Positions 11,172 to 21,587 of a stretch of DNA of 64,000 nucleotides are shown here, piece after piece. Each line of letters begins with the position of its first letter. Position 1 is the stretch's first letter. This DNA comes from Paraphysomonas bandaiensis (lineage: Eukaryota; Chrysophyceae): the NCBI GenBank assembly GCA_965644295.1, contig CBFFRP010000069.1, positions 124,001 to 188,000 on the forward strand, read 5' to 3'. The position numbers and the translations under genes are program-made. The notes under the pieces are model-generated. The model made no database searches and had not been told where the DNA came from. It saw nothing but the letters and a program-made list of their open reading frames with translations.

Positions 11172-12138
11172 CAGAGCAGCGTAACAATTAGTTGTAATTG
11201 CAATTAAATTGTATGGAGTATACGTTATAATTCAACTTTATTACTCGCCGGAAGGTTGAAATTAATGGGCAACTATTTCCTATTCAGTATAAGGACATAC
11301 ATAATATTAGAATTAGAACTTGGAAAACATTGAGGAACAATTGTTATTTTCGCCCTTAATGGACATCACCCTTAATGGCTATTATAAGGGCTACTAAAAT
11401 GGTGGGAAGGTTGGCCTCTCATTATAAATTCCTTTTCGTTTGATTACATACATTTCTTTCCTCTTGACCTTGAGCTACAACATTACTATAAGTTCAGCTC
11501 GAACCATTCTAGGTTTAAGATATCTCTAAGTAAGTCAACGAATTAATCCCTAATACAGTTACACGTGCTAAGTTAGAGTTAAGAGAATCGAAAACATTTC
11601 TATGATTCTCCAGAAAGATGGCGCCAAATAGGCCGATCTTAGTGATATGCGTTTCTTATTCAATACCTTAATTCCCTAGTACTAGCCACCACCTTGGTGC
11701 AGATGCGGACATAATTACGAATCAGACCTTCGAAAATGCTGTTGTGAAAGCCGAAAGTGAATTGCAGGGCACTCTCACTCAACCTGTGAAGGCATAGCTT
11801 AAACGTTTTCCGTTGGACAGAACGGATGAGAAGACACCAACAAGCGCACCAAGAACTGAAGCGACTACCCACCTCCGAACCAAAACTAAGTACCGCTGCT
11901 TGAAGCATATTTACTCCACTACTAATTGTGTAGAAAGGTTTTTCAACATGAGTGATCCGCGTAAATCCATGGTACCTCATCTATTGGAGGCCCTTTAAAA
12001 ACTTCTGTGGAATACAAGTACAGTTAAAGATGCTATTCGTGCTAGTAATAAGTAGTTAACTGGCAATAACAATTAATTGCAAGTTAATTACTCAAAAGCA
12101 TTTGCAATTTAATTTCAATTAATTGTTATGCATCCCTG
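11172..12138 (+). mobile_element. Degenerate hAT element
   Basis: The ends form an imperfect inverted repeat. The left begins CAGAGCAGCGTAACAATTAG, and the right, read inward, begins CAGGGATGCATAACAATTAA; both continue into GCAATTAAATT-type sequence. Inside lies a broken hAT transposase (11705-12020). No intact 8-bp target duplication is visible at these ends, so the boundaries are approximate. Confidence 0.55.
11705..12020 (+). pseudogene. hAT transposase C-terminal relic
   Basis: The plus-strand frame reads KTKYRCLKHIY, then TTNCVERFFNMSDPR and VPHLLEAL, then a TAA, then KLLW. This matches the hAT dimerisation pattern (T-x-N-x-VER-F, later LE-x-L and LW) but is interrupted by stops at about 11796 and 11996. 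The related fragments at 28936-29160 and 29257-29410 share the KYR-S/C-x-KH segment. Confidence 0.6.
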
Positions 12139-12164
12139 ATAAAGATCTTCTCCCTCACATTCAA

Positions 12165-12357
12165 GAGCGGAAGTGGTCGCACCTTGGTGCTTGGGGCAAC
12201 GCACAAACAGCTTTCGTAGCGTTACATAGTAGAATATGAGAATATGCACTAGTTAGCTACAGGTAGAAGCAAGTACATCTCGTCTTGACTAGTTTTCATC
12301 TCCAGCTACTTATCTGGTGCAGATTCTCGACGCCTATTGCTAATAATAAGACTTTCA
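12165..12357 (+). repeat. 190-bp dispersed repeat, copy 2
   Basis: Second copy of the repeat at 293-478. It shares the 5' GCACCTTGGTGCTTG block, the CTAGTTAGCTAC middle and the 3' ACGCCTATTGCTAATAATA. It starts 27 bp after the hAT end at 12138 and ends 24 bp before a complete MITE. Confidence 0.75.
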
Positions 12358-12381
12358 TATATTAGTAGGGGTGTTGTATGG

Positions 12382-12503
12382 CAGGGCCTGGTAACCGTTA
12401 ATGGCCCATTAACAGTGGTCCAGTTCCCGACAATTATAATGGCATTAATGACCAATGTTCCGCCAATTATAATGGCATTACTATTAACGGTTACCAGGCC
12501 CTG
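12382..12503. mobile_element. hAT-type MITE, complete, 122 bp
   Basis: Long terminal inverted repeats: the left starts CAGGGCCTGGTAACCGTTAA and the right ends as its reverse complement (TTAACGGTTACCAGGCCCTG). The flanks TTGTATGG (12374-12381) and CTGTATGG (12504-12511) agree at 7 of 8 positions, as expected for a hAT 8-bp target duplication. The inside holds two CAATTATAATGGCATTA segments. Confidence 0.8.
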
Positions 12504-12511
12504 CTGTATGG

Positions 12512-12950
12512 TATTTAGTGCCATCAACACTAATCACTGAAGAAAACATAATTGAATGCAATGAAAAAGACACAATTAAGTGAAATAACATTGTGTCATT
12601 AATTAGTTTTCTTAAGTTATCCTGAAGTTTCGTGTCAATATCATCTTGCCAACATGGTCGCGGGAGAATAAATAATGGCAATATTATATTGCATTGCAAT
12701 ATATATCGGCTTAGTATTCTGTGACATATTTAGAATTACGAGTTCTCATTCATGTACAACACTAAAGATATGTACAATACTATAGATATAGATTTGATAT
12801 AAAAATATGCATATGCATATATATGAGAATAACATACGATGTAAACAATGACATATTGTACATTGCTGAACAACTACATTGCACAGAAAATAAAAACACG
12901 AATCGCAGTGATCATATAATATGACACTATATCCGAACTGCCAAAAAATA
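12512..12950. other. Intergenic, AT-rich
   Basis: This is the 3' flank of the following minus-strand gene. I see no gene here. Confidence 0.6.
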
Positions 12951-14114
12951 CTAAACTTTTAGTATTCTGAAAACTTCGTTTTTAATGAGCTGATCTTCCT
13001 TGGCAAACTCTCTTGCCTTCAATAATTCTCTAAACTCAAGAGACTCCATAACCAGCTCTCTTAGCTTCGGTTGCTTTACTTTGTTGGAGTCGGTTGTTGT
13101 AAAATTAGTCGGTTTCGTTTGCGCCGGGATTTTTTGAATTGCTTCGAGCTTACCAACCGATTTCGCCGCAGGAAAATAGTAATTGGCTGTATGTGAATTG
13201 TTGGTTTTGGCAAGAGGGGTAGTCATGCCAGTGCCATCTGTGGAAACTATAGTTCTCTTTAAAATCTTACAGGAGTTGGACGATGCAACACCATCAAGAC
13301 ACTTAGAATGAGAAATACCACAGGATGAATGCTTTAAGCAGTTTTGAGATGCCATCTTGACAAGTTCTGGTACAGATGGTCCTCTTGGTAGGGCTTGTGA
13401 GGAGACGGCTCGATGAAGAGGCGGATGATAGGACGATTCTACCCGTCTCACAGGCGAAGCATTAGGTGATCCATGAGAGGCTGTTTCTGTCACTGAAAAT
13501 ATACCACTCTTCTCTCCAGAACTGGAACGAGATATTGACATCGACTTCTCTCCAGAACTGGAACGAGATATTGACATCGACTTCTCTCCAGAACTCGAAC
13601 GTGATATAGATAGTTCGACAGAAGGTAACTTCAACGCCGGCATCTGTCCGTTCGGTCGTTGCACATTCATCTTGTCGTGATATTCCTTTTGGTCAATTAG
13701 TACCCCCAGCTTATACTTCCATGCGGAATACTCTCTTGTGCCATGAGATGGGGCAATAAGATTTCGAACATCACCAGGAATATAATCCTTTGATCTTTTA
13801 CGGATATTTATATACCTAATAAGACACCGAGCATCCAGTGCACTCACAGTGAATCCAGCAGAGTCTCCCCATGATATAACTTGATCGATACTAGGTGTAT
13901 CAGCAAGTATTATAGCACATTGTGTCATGATATGAATATTCCCATCACATAATGACCATAGTTTCTTTAAGACTGTATATATATTAGCAGGAGTGATAGC
14001 ATCATTATCAATAACTGATTCAAGATGTCTCAGTTTACGATAAACTTCATGATAAAGTGAATTATCATACATATCTTTTAATCTATGAGTTATGAGTTGT
14101 GTATATATATACAA
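12951..14114 (-). CDS. Unknown protein with 12-residue Ser repeats
   Basis: Single exon, 387 residues, not recognised. Residues 1-150 look helical and folded (LYHEVYRKLRHLESVID, then a segment ending DARCLIRYINIRKR). Residues about 169-203 hold nearly three copies of SISRSSSGEKSM, encoded by a 36-bp tandem repeat. Residues 205-340 are Ser/Pro-rich and probably disordered. The last 45 residues are charged and helical (LRELVMESLEFRELLKAREF). RSSSGEKS-type repeats are plausible sites for basophilic kinases, but that is inference. The gene lies head-to-head, across the transposon cluster, with PPIL2. Confidence 0.6.
   Translation of the reverse strand: MYIYTQLITHRLKDMYDNSLYHEVYRKLRHLESVIDNDAITPANIYTVLKKLWSLCDGNIHIMTQCAIILADTPSIDQVISWGDSAGFTVSALDARCLIRYINIRKRSKDYIPGDVRNLIAPSHGTREYSAWKYKLGVLIDQKEYHDKMNVQRPNGQMPALKLPSVELSISRSSSGEKSMSISRSSSGEKSMSISRSSSGEKSGIFSVTETASHGSPNASPVRRVESSYHPPLHRAVSSQALPRGPSVPELVKMASQNCLKHSSCGISHSKCLDGVASSNSCKILKRTIVSTDGTGMTTPLAKTNNSHTANYYFPAAKSVGKLEAIQKIPAQTKPTNFTTTDSNKVKQPKLRELVMESLEFRELLKAREFAKEDQLIKNEVFRILKV
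13509..13612 (-). repeat. 36-bp tandem repeat in coding sequence
   Basis: Units 13509-13544 and 13545-13580 are identical, and a third from 13581 to about 13612 is diverged and incomplete. They encode the SISRSSSGEKSM repeat of the surrounding gene. The length is a multiple of three, so the frame is kept. Confidence 0.9.
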
Positions 14115-14496
14115 AGAGCTTCATGATGTTAGTAGAATAGTGAACACAAGTGTATGTTAATCCACCATATGATCGCATCAGATCTCTATAGAGTTTTACT
14201 GTATGTGTGTGTATCGTCAGAAACATCGTACTTTACTGGAATACCCTGATTGTCCCATTTGATGGGTTGTGTTTACAGGGATTGTCATATGAACGAATAC
14301 AGTGTATATGCTGAGAATATTCTCATTACAATTTACAGCATATTACGTAGGACCACCTCCATGTACTCCATGTACACAGAGTAGCATACAGCTGTATATC
14401 AGCAATGCTGTACGCTGCTGTATATATAAATCACATACAGCAGTACATATGTGTGTATGTAAATAGCTTTAGCTTTCGTACACACATATACAGCTT
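14115..14496. promoter_or_regulatory. Upstream region of the Ser-repeat gene
   Basis: This 382-bp stretch is the remaining minus-gene side of the original head-to-head spacer with PPIL2. It contains one exact spacer 10-mer on the minus strand (14436-14445) and several GCTGTA-type sequences. Confidence 0.45.
14436..14445 (-). promoter_or_regulatory. TACTGCTGTA motif (minus)
   Basis: Exact reverse-complement copy of the spacer 10-mer, 322 bp upstream of the minus-strand gene start. Confidence 0.35.
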
Positions 14497-14797
14497 TATA
14501 CAGTACATACACACATATACATATACAGCTATATACATACACACATATACATATACAGCTATATACATACACACATATACATATACATATACAGCTACAT
14601 ATACAGCTACATATACAGCTACATACACACATATACATATACAGCTATATACATACACACATATACATATACATATACAGTATAATATATACATATACAC
14701 ATATACATATACAGCTCTATACATACACACATATACATATACATATACAGTATAATATATACATACACACATATACATATACATATACATATACAGT
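14497..14797. repeat. Microsatellite, left segment
   Basis: Array of ATACATACACACATATAC- type units punctuated by CAGCT and CAGTATAATAT. All reading frames through it are repeat artefacts. The array resumes at 17271-17366 and 21185-21421 after the two inserted transposons. Confidence 0.95.
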
Positions 14798-15032
14798 GGG
14801 TGACTACCTAAATTGCACAAACACATAAATGCATAAAAAATCTGGGATTATAGAAATCTGGGTATTTATGCAGGGTGTGACTTCCTTAATTGCATAAATA
14901 CATAAATAATAAAATGGCCATTGCAGATTTCATGCATATTTGAATTTTAAAAATAGTGAAGTCTCTTGCAGTGATGAGTGAGACATATGGAGTGGATATT
15001 TTTAAAATAGTAAAGTAAGGAATTCGTCGAGT

Positions 15033-15900
15033 ATGACAACTTCATCTAGCAGTGGTCGACGGGCAGGTGTCCCGAACTACAAGAAGGGAATTGTCTTGAA
15101 TATAGTCAATGACATTCTTCCGTCTTCTAGTCTAGACTGGGTAGCTGTGGCAGAGAGGTCAGATAGCAGTGCATACACTGAATAGTTATATTTATCAGTT
15201 GTACAGATATAAGATTGCTGCCCAAGAGACTGTTGATCGTGAAGGTCCTGATATGAAGAGATACTTCATACAGAAACTATGCAACAATGGGCGCAAGCCC
15301 ACTGGAAACAGTGGGACGAATGATACCACTCGTCGTGCCCAAGAGATTTATCAACGTATTCTGTGCAAGGAAAATGTCGGCATCTATGGAGACGACTCAG
15401 ACATTGACAGTCCATTGGATTTTGAGGAGGAGTTTCCAGAAATGGGAAATCTCGAAGGACCGGAAAGCAACTCCGACGACGAGCATAATGACGAAATTGC
15501 TGACCAACCAGTAAACAACGAACCAGTTGCCGAGCCTCCACAGAAGAAACGTAGAACCGAAAAGTCGAAGAACTGCCGAAATGGCATCTCGGCTAGAACT
15601 TCCGTCTCGAAAGCAATTAAGACTTGCGTGGACGGGTTGCAAGGTAGCAATAATACAAACGTCTTATTATCTTGCATGCAGATGATGCAGCAACAAAATC
15701 AGCAGATGATGCAGCAACAAAATCAGCAGATGATGCAGATGATGATGTTCATGATGGGAAATCGTGGTTCATCACAGAATACTACTCCTGGTACCCCGCT
15801 GCAAATGTCCACCACAAGTACACCACAGAGCAGCAACTCATCAGATTCATGTGGGAGTAATCCATCAAATTCATTTCAAAATCCTAGTGTAGTATTGTAG
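15033..15900 (+). CDS. Harbinger SANT/Myb-like DNA-binding protein
   Basis: Exons 15033-15157 and 15207-15900 (49-bp intron) encode 272 residues. Splicing fuses a SANT-like helix (SSSLDWVAVAERYKIA) to the basic segment DMKRYFIQKLCNNGRKPTG, a pattern typical of the accessory protein of PIF/Harbinger elements. In characterised systems this protein binds the transposon ends and brings the transposase to the nucleus. An acidic region (about 115-160) and a basic stretch (PPQKKRRTEKSK, likely nuclear signal) follow. A Met/Gln tract at about 203-225 comes from duplicated ATGATGCAGCAACAA units. The role is inferred from family context. Confidence 0.85.
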
Positions 15901-15957
15901 ACAGCTAGGGTTGATTACTAATGTGAAAGTAAGCAATGCATAATTAAGAAATATTTA

Positions 15958-17088
15958 TTACATGAAGTATCTTGCAATGTGGTCGTAACCTTCCACATTT
16001 ACGTACTCCTCATACAAAGGATTAAATACAGTTGCTATTTGATTAAGTCCTACATGGTGAGTGCGAAAATTGTGAACCAGCACAATAGCTAGTAATATTT
16101 TCCCTCGAATAAATTTGCACGAGGGTAGACGACTCTTCAATCGAGAAAACGTTCCTTGTAGTGCTCGCATACCCCATTCAGCCGCCTGTCTCAATGATAT
16201 GCACTTAGCATGCCTTCTTAGTAGAGCATGCCGCAAATTTGGAGCCAGTTTAGCTCTAGCTTTTCTTGACAAAGGACCTACTAGTTTGTCATAGAGATCA
16301 CCAGAGCGCGGAAATCCTTGATCAACGCAAAAGGCGTATACACCAATGTCTCTTCTGACCTTCTCTATAAAAGAAGCTGCCACTTGTGAATCGTGCCATG
16401 AACCGGGAAAGTTAAGACAAGCGTATAGAACTATACCTTTAGGCGAAAAGGCTAGTACATTGTTAGTCATGGTATCGTGATAGTATCCATTGTACATGAC
16501 GGACTGTTCGTGGTCGTCATCACTGCATTGTACAGGCAGACTCACGCCATCAACGAAACCGATAATATTTTTTAAAGTGGGCTCACGTCTCTCTACTAAA
16601 GCTGCGAACTCAGACATCTGCTCCCTATCGGGAAATCTTATGCGACTGTGCTCCTCTTTTGCAAGAATTCTACATACTTCATATAACATAGTCTTTATTA
16701 CTCTGGATGCGGTTGAAGGAACCACCCCAAACAGTAAACATAGGTGCTTTATACGCATACTAGAATTCACATAAAACAGAAATAGGCCAAGTTTACCATC
16801 ATTGTCAAGGCTACTAGGTCGACCGGATTTGAGGACAACATCTTCAGCAAATAAGATACCCCTCAACAACTTAAAAACCGGTCTCGTCATCCCTGTCAGT
16901 AGTAGAAAAGATTGATCATCTGCCCCATGCAACACACGAACCCATGGTGCGAAACGAGGAGAAACAACTGCCGATCTCGTCAAGTTAGCACGACTTCTAC
17001 AGCTGTTATACAATAGCAACAAGAGAAGTACGCACAGTAACTTCTGCTTAGATTCATTCCTGTCGATTAAGCTACAGTTGGGTAGCAT
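15958..17088 (-). CDS. Harbinger DDE transposase
   Basis: Single exon, 376 residues, uninterrupted. The catalytic triad is visible: the first Asp in GFVDGVSLPVQ, the second in FPGSWHDSQVA, and the Glu in EWGMRALQGTFSRLKSRL. A helix-turn-helix-like segment (HLCLLFGVVPSTASRVI) precedes it. This is the DDE_Tnp_4/PIF-Harbinger arrangement. The N-terminus has a Leu-run (CVLLLLLLY) that is common in relatives and need not be a membrane anchor. It lies inside the inverted repeats and 58 bp from the convergent SANT gene. Confidence 0.92.
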   Translation of the reverse strand: MLPNCSLIDRNESKQKLLCVLLLLLLYNSCRSRANLTRSAVVSPRFAPWVRVLHGADDQSFLLLTGMTRPVFKLLRGILFAEDVVLKSGRPSSLDNDGKLGLFLFYVNSSMRIKHLCLLFGVVPSTASRVIKTMLYEVCRILAKEEHSRIRFPDREQMSEFAALVERREPTLKNIIGFVDGVSLPVQCSDDDHEQSVMYNGYYHDTMTNNVLAFSPKGIVLYACLNFPGSWHDSQVAASFIEKVRRDIGVYAFCVDQGFPRSGDLYDKLVGPLSRKARAKLAPNLRHALLRRHAKCISLRQAAEWGMRALQGTFSRLKSRLPSCKFIRGKILLAIVLVHNFRTHHVGLNQIATVFNPLYEEYVNVEGYDHIARYFM

Positions 17089-17270
17089 ATGTCTACTTTA
17101 TATAGCTTCAGCTCTTTAAATAGTTTATGCATATGTTTATGCATATAGGATAGTTTGTACGAGGGGTCCGGGGGGGTCTCCTAAAAAAACATAAAATCTG
17201 CATAAATTCATGAGTTTATGCAGCCTATTTTATGCAGATTTATGTGTTTGTGCAATTTAGGTAGTCACCC

Positions 17271-17366
17271 AGTATAATATATACATATACACATATACAT
17301 ATACAGCTATATACATACACACATATACATATACAGCTCTATACATACACACATATACATATACAG
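17271..17366. repeat. Microsatellite, middle segment
   Basis: Continuation of the 14497-14797 array, left between the Harbinger element and the MULE. Confidence 0.9.
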
Positions 17367-17494
17367 GAGCCCGGTGCCGATCAAGACACGGTTGGGGGGG
17401 TTTTTGGTGGTTCAGTGCCAGAATGGACACATTGGAGGGGTTTTTGCTTTTTTGGGGGGTTTTCTGACATTTTCCTTTCCAACATACAGCACAC
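17367..17494 (+). repeat. MULE terminal inverted repeat, left
   Basis: It pairs with 21063-21184. It includes G-runs and T-runs (a GGTTGGGGGGG block and a TTTTGGGGGGTTTT block) and ends AACATACAGCACAC. Confidence 0.9.
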
Positions 17495-18440
17495 TCACTG
17501 CCAACATATAGAAGGCAGGAAGGTACATTGTGTTCACAACTCCCCTGTGAATGGCTTTCCAGTTGGACGAGGGACCCAGCTCGATGCTCTATCGACACAG
17601 CTAGGGCTATAAAAGGCCAACGTGGAGCAGTTGCTAGATCTCGAAGAACATGCATTCATAGTCCTGCTAGCCACTCTTATACTCCGATGAGATCGAATAT
17701 AGGAGTCTTTCAGATGAACAGGTGTAGGAATCAGAAATATATGAGTAAATATTGGCATATCTATAATCTTCTTTGATTGACATCCCCTGCCTTTGTTGCC
17801 AAATGAATCTTATGGCGCCATGCAAGAGCACAAGTAACTCGTAGAAGGTGGATTAGTGGCTGCTTGAATAGTTCCATACTGTTGGTATTATGTATACTTT
17901 TATAACAGTGAATTTGTGTGCTTCTGTTAATGATATTGTAATTCGTGTATTGATATTCTTTTGACTTTTGACTACACACTAAAAGATATAGCTGTTTTAT
18001 TCCTTTTAAAGTAATGTTGTTGTGCCCCCAGGACGCCTACCCCCCGTTCTGTGTGTATAGTCTTGGTTTCAGTTTAGTATTATCAGGGTGTATGACATGT
18101 AAATTTTCAATGACTGTATAGAGTATAGATAAGGACAACTTTCAAACTCTTTTACATCAGCCCTAGTATCTAGCTATCACAGAATTACAAAAGTTATTTC
18201 AACTAACTAGAATATTACAAGAAGTGGTTAATGTGATCATTTATTATTAGTAGTATGACAAAGGTTCTAGCTAGTCAAGTACAGTTTAAAACACTAAACA
18301 CTACCGTGCATGAATTTTATCACTGAGCAACAACTCAACGACAGTAAAGACACATTTCGTTAAAATTAAAGATATGTAATTGCCCAACTAAACGATAATA
18401 TACATGCGGCCACATAAATTATGGAATACATAACCGATTT

Positions 18441-20936
18441 CTAACTAAAGTGTGTTGCAGTTTCTTCAGCAGGCGATTCTGATAGCTCAGCGATATCATC
18501 AGGGTAACTCAACTCGTCAATATAGCCGGAAAGAATAACCTCAGGCGGACTGATGCCATTTCGAATACAATACCTGCTACATGCACTGGTGGGATGCAGC
18601 GTCTTGCGCGAGAGCCACTGGTGACAGTCGGGACACTGTTTCTTTTGCTTTTTGAATGAAGCCTGACTAGTAGAACTGTTGTGCGTTATAAATGTATAAG
18701 AATAAATATATCTGACAGCACCTGCTAGAACTTTCTCCGGTACTAGTCAATCGTTTCGAACTCCTGTAAGACTTGGAATCATTAGCAAGAGGAGCTTTGA
18801 TAGTCCTAAACGATTTGGATCGCAATCGATTATCAACTTCTGAAGTAGAGGGAATCGTGCCTAACAATTCAGGCACGTCTGCAAACATATTTTTTACTCT
18901 CATAGTAAAGCAGTCTTTATGAAAGTATTTCTCCGAAAATAGGTCTTGTGGCATTCCATTCGGATACAACTCTTTAAGCAGGAACCACGCATCCTTACAC
19001 GGTAGTCCTGTTTGTTGATACTTTCCACAGTCGCATTTCTGCTTAGACAAGTCCACATTTCTCAACTCGCTTCTATGCACTGCATCCGTGATGGTATGCA
19101 CAATACCTCGCTCGCTCACAGTATCGAGAATGTGAACCTCCATTGGACAATGTCTGACTTTTTTCTGTATATCCTATCAAGTATAAAATATTAGAATGTA
19201 AGCAATTATACACATTACCTAACATATTAAGCTTACTATTGCACAATTTACACGTGCGATATTACATGAAAGTGTTGTTCAGCTTGGGGATGGAGTACAG
19301 TCTGCAACCGAGCAATGTCATCCTTCCGCCTGTTATTACTCTCTAATATATCAACTAAAAACTTCTTTACAAACATGTAAGGATTCAGAAATCTTGTTTC
19401 ACGGCACCATGCGAAGATTGCTTCAACAATATTATCACTCTTCCAATCGTACAACATATGCCCTGTGTCCACAGCTTGGTATAACTGCCAGTTGTTGAGT
19501 TTGCTTAGGTACTCATACATCGGTTTGCATGAAGATTCTATGACACTATAGTAGAAGTATATATATGTTACTCTTGTATTGCAATCATTTACCTCATACC
19601 TCATACATCTCATATGTTCAACGATAGTTGGAGCATTGCGTGCTTTCCAGTAGAGTGGCAACCAATGTGACCATCCCTTGCTCTTCAAGTTTCTTTCCAA
19701 ATGAATTCCACAATGAAATTCAAAGGCTAACGGGAGACTTCTCTGTAGAAATGATATCTCAGCAGTACCTCGGTCACTCAAAATAGTATTCCGTGGATCA
19801 TTGAGAACGACCCCAGCTTCTATCATAGCTGCATTCAAAAAGTCTATGTCGTCTCTACATTCAGCAAATGTTATTGCAAACCCACATACTATCATGTGAT
19901 TATCAAGGGTTCGTCCACTCACAACCGTTAAAAACATTGGTCGTATAATGATATCGCCCTGTAGGGAAATCTTCTTCATATGAGAAACATCCAGACCAAA
20001 TATGCGCCTCAGGTACTCGTGTTCAATGCAATTCTTAACGTATGGAAAAACAAATGCTAAACTATTAAACTCCTCCGTAATATCGTTACGGCGAAGTTCG
20101 TAATGAGCACCGGGATTTTGTTCTTTGTACAGCTCTAGAAATGGCTCTAGCAATGAAAAACTGCCCAATTGGTCTTCTACTTGAATTCGACTGAGTGCTG
20201 CAGCTTTCTTAACCACATCGGGCGTGGCATTTATGCCATCAACCAACAGAAGTTGCTAGTTAAAAGAGCACTTATATTTTATACATTGCGATATATCTTT
20301 GTGTCGACTAATATATTTGTGTATTCAGTGGTGAGAACAGAAACGCGTAGGTATACTAATAAATGGCGCATTCTCTCACCCTCCCATATCATAAGATTTT
20401 CATACAAAATTACAGTAGTAAATGCCTTGCATCACAAGAACATTATAGCTCGTATATGATGGCAATGATGTGTGTGTGTTCTCACCTGAATGCGGGTAGT
20501 GCTAATATTACGAGGACCGACTCCAACATCCTTCATGATCACTGCAAACTTTTCATTGTTCAACACCTCGTTCTTGAAGAACTGAATAATGAAAAGTTCA
20601 TTCATATATATATATATAAACCTGTGATGCTTTTCCGAAGACGACACAAGGAATTCTCATACCATCCTCGTTCAACACATAATGCTCCTTAATACTTGCA
20701 GCACTATCCATATAGTATGTTTTATCACGCTTACGCCGAGCACATAATCTTAGAGCACATGCTGGATTCATACATATCATAGTAACTCTATTGCTTCCTT
20801 GAGCTACATGTGGATCGCGTCGCAGTTGTTTTCCTGTACGTGTGCCTCCACAACTGGCTATCTGTTGCATGTGGTTCATGATAGATTGAAAGTCTGGAAA
20901 CACTTGACCTTCCTCTGTGAGTTCCATCACGTGCAT
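18441..20936 (-). CDS. MULE transposase, six exons, intact
   Basis: Exons 20936-20622, 20581-20486, 20255-19600, 19545-19266, 19173-18722 and 18666-18441 join in frame to 674 residues; introns are 40, 230, 54, 92 and 55 bp. The N-terminal part has a Cys/His-poor DNA-binding-like region (MICMNPACALRLC). The MULE catalytic core shows GLDVSHMKK (first Asp), ILSDRG (second Asp), the family CGIHLERN motif and NIVEAIFAW with a candidate Glu. A SWIM-type zinc finger follows (CDCGKYQQTGLPCKDAW), but its usual CxH histidine is Asp. The last exon adds a CPDC...C...C cluster that may be a zinc knuckle. The 54-bp intron replaces a fully open read-through, so that boundary is the least certain. Confidence 0.85.
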
Positions 20937-21062
20937 AAGTAAAATGATATCTCATCATAGTCAATACAGGATCACAATTCATCACTGAATAAGTGGATAT
21001 ATTTGACTTATTAAGATAGACATTCGAATTGATGTATGGATTTGTTAGCTACACTTGGGCTT

Positions 21063-21184
21063 GTGTGCTGTATGTTGGAATGATCAGAAAACCCCCCAAA
21101 AAAGCAAAAAACCCTCCAACGTGTCCGTTCTGGCACTGAACCACCAAAAACCCCCCCAACCGTGTCTTGATCGGCACCGGGCTC
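21063..21184 (-). repeat. MULE terminal inverted repeat, right
   Basis: Reverse-complement partner of 17367-17494, shorter by about 6 bp. Confidence 0.9.
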
Positions 21185-21421
21185 ACATATACAGCTCTAT
21201 ACATACACACATATACATAGACATATATAATATATACATATACACATAGACATATACAGCTCTATACATACACACATATACATATACAGCTCTATACATA
21301 CACACATATACATAGACATATATAATATATACATATACACATAGACATATACAGCTCTATACATACACACATATACATATACAGCTACATACACACATAT
21401 ACATATACAGCTCTATACATA
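21185..21421. repeat. Microsatellite, right segment
   Basis: Third part of the split array, with ATACACATAGACATAT and CAGCTCTATACATAC units. Beyond it, 21422-21587 is the PPIL2 5' flank with another short TATACATATATACATACAC stretch. Confidence 0.9.
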
Positions 21422-21587
21422 GTCATATCAACTCATAGCACTATTAAACCCACCCTAACAAGCTCATCACACCTAAAACACAGACATATATGTCAGCATC
21501 AGTATATTAAATCCTAACTACATTATAAAACACAAACAATCCTTATAATTTCCTTGTATATACATATATACATACACATATACAGCT

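Larger units (their letters stand above)
14798..17270. mobile_element. PIF/Harbinger transposon, complete (2473 bp)
   Basis: The left end starts GGGTGACTACCTAAATTGCA and the right end is its reverse complement; the inverted repeats agree for about 35 bp. A 3-bp target duplication AGT flanks both sides (14795-14797 and 17271-17273). Removing the element restores ACAGTATAATATATACAT, a motif that occurs elsewhere in the same microsatellite (14747-14760). The element carries the two genes expected of this superfamily: a SANT/Myb-like protein (+) and a DDE transposase (-), placed tail to tail. Both are open, so the element may be young. Confidence 0.9.
17367..21184. mobile_element. Mutator-like element (MULE), complete (3818 bp)
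   Basis: Terminal inverted repeats of about 125 bp: left 17367-17494 and right 21063-21184, both starting GAGCCCGGTGCCGATCAAGA when read inward and differing by only a few bases plus a short indel. Flanking copies of ACATATACAG (17357-17366 and 21185-21194) fit the 8-11-bp duplication of Mutator elements, though the site is itself repetitive. The element carries one six-exon transposase gene on the minus strand. The 17495-18440 part has no gene that I can support. Confidence 0.9.

Noticed and set aside
14497-14797. CRISPR-like array
   Set aside because: Eukaryotic context, and the units are short AT microsatellite repeats without spacers.
14399-14826. Frames encoding YTYT or VYVC repeats on both strands
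   Set aside because: Products of the ATACAC-type microsatellite.
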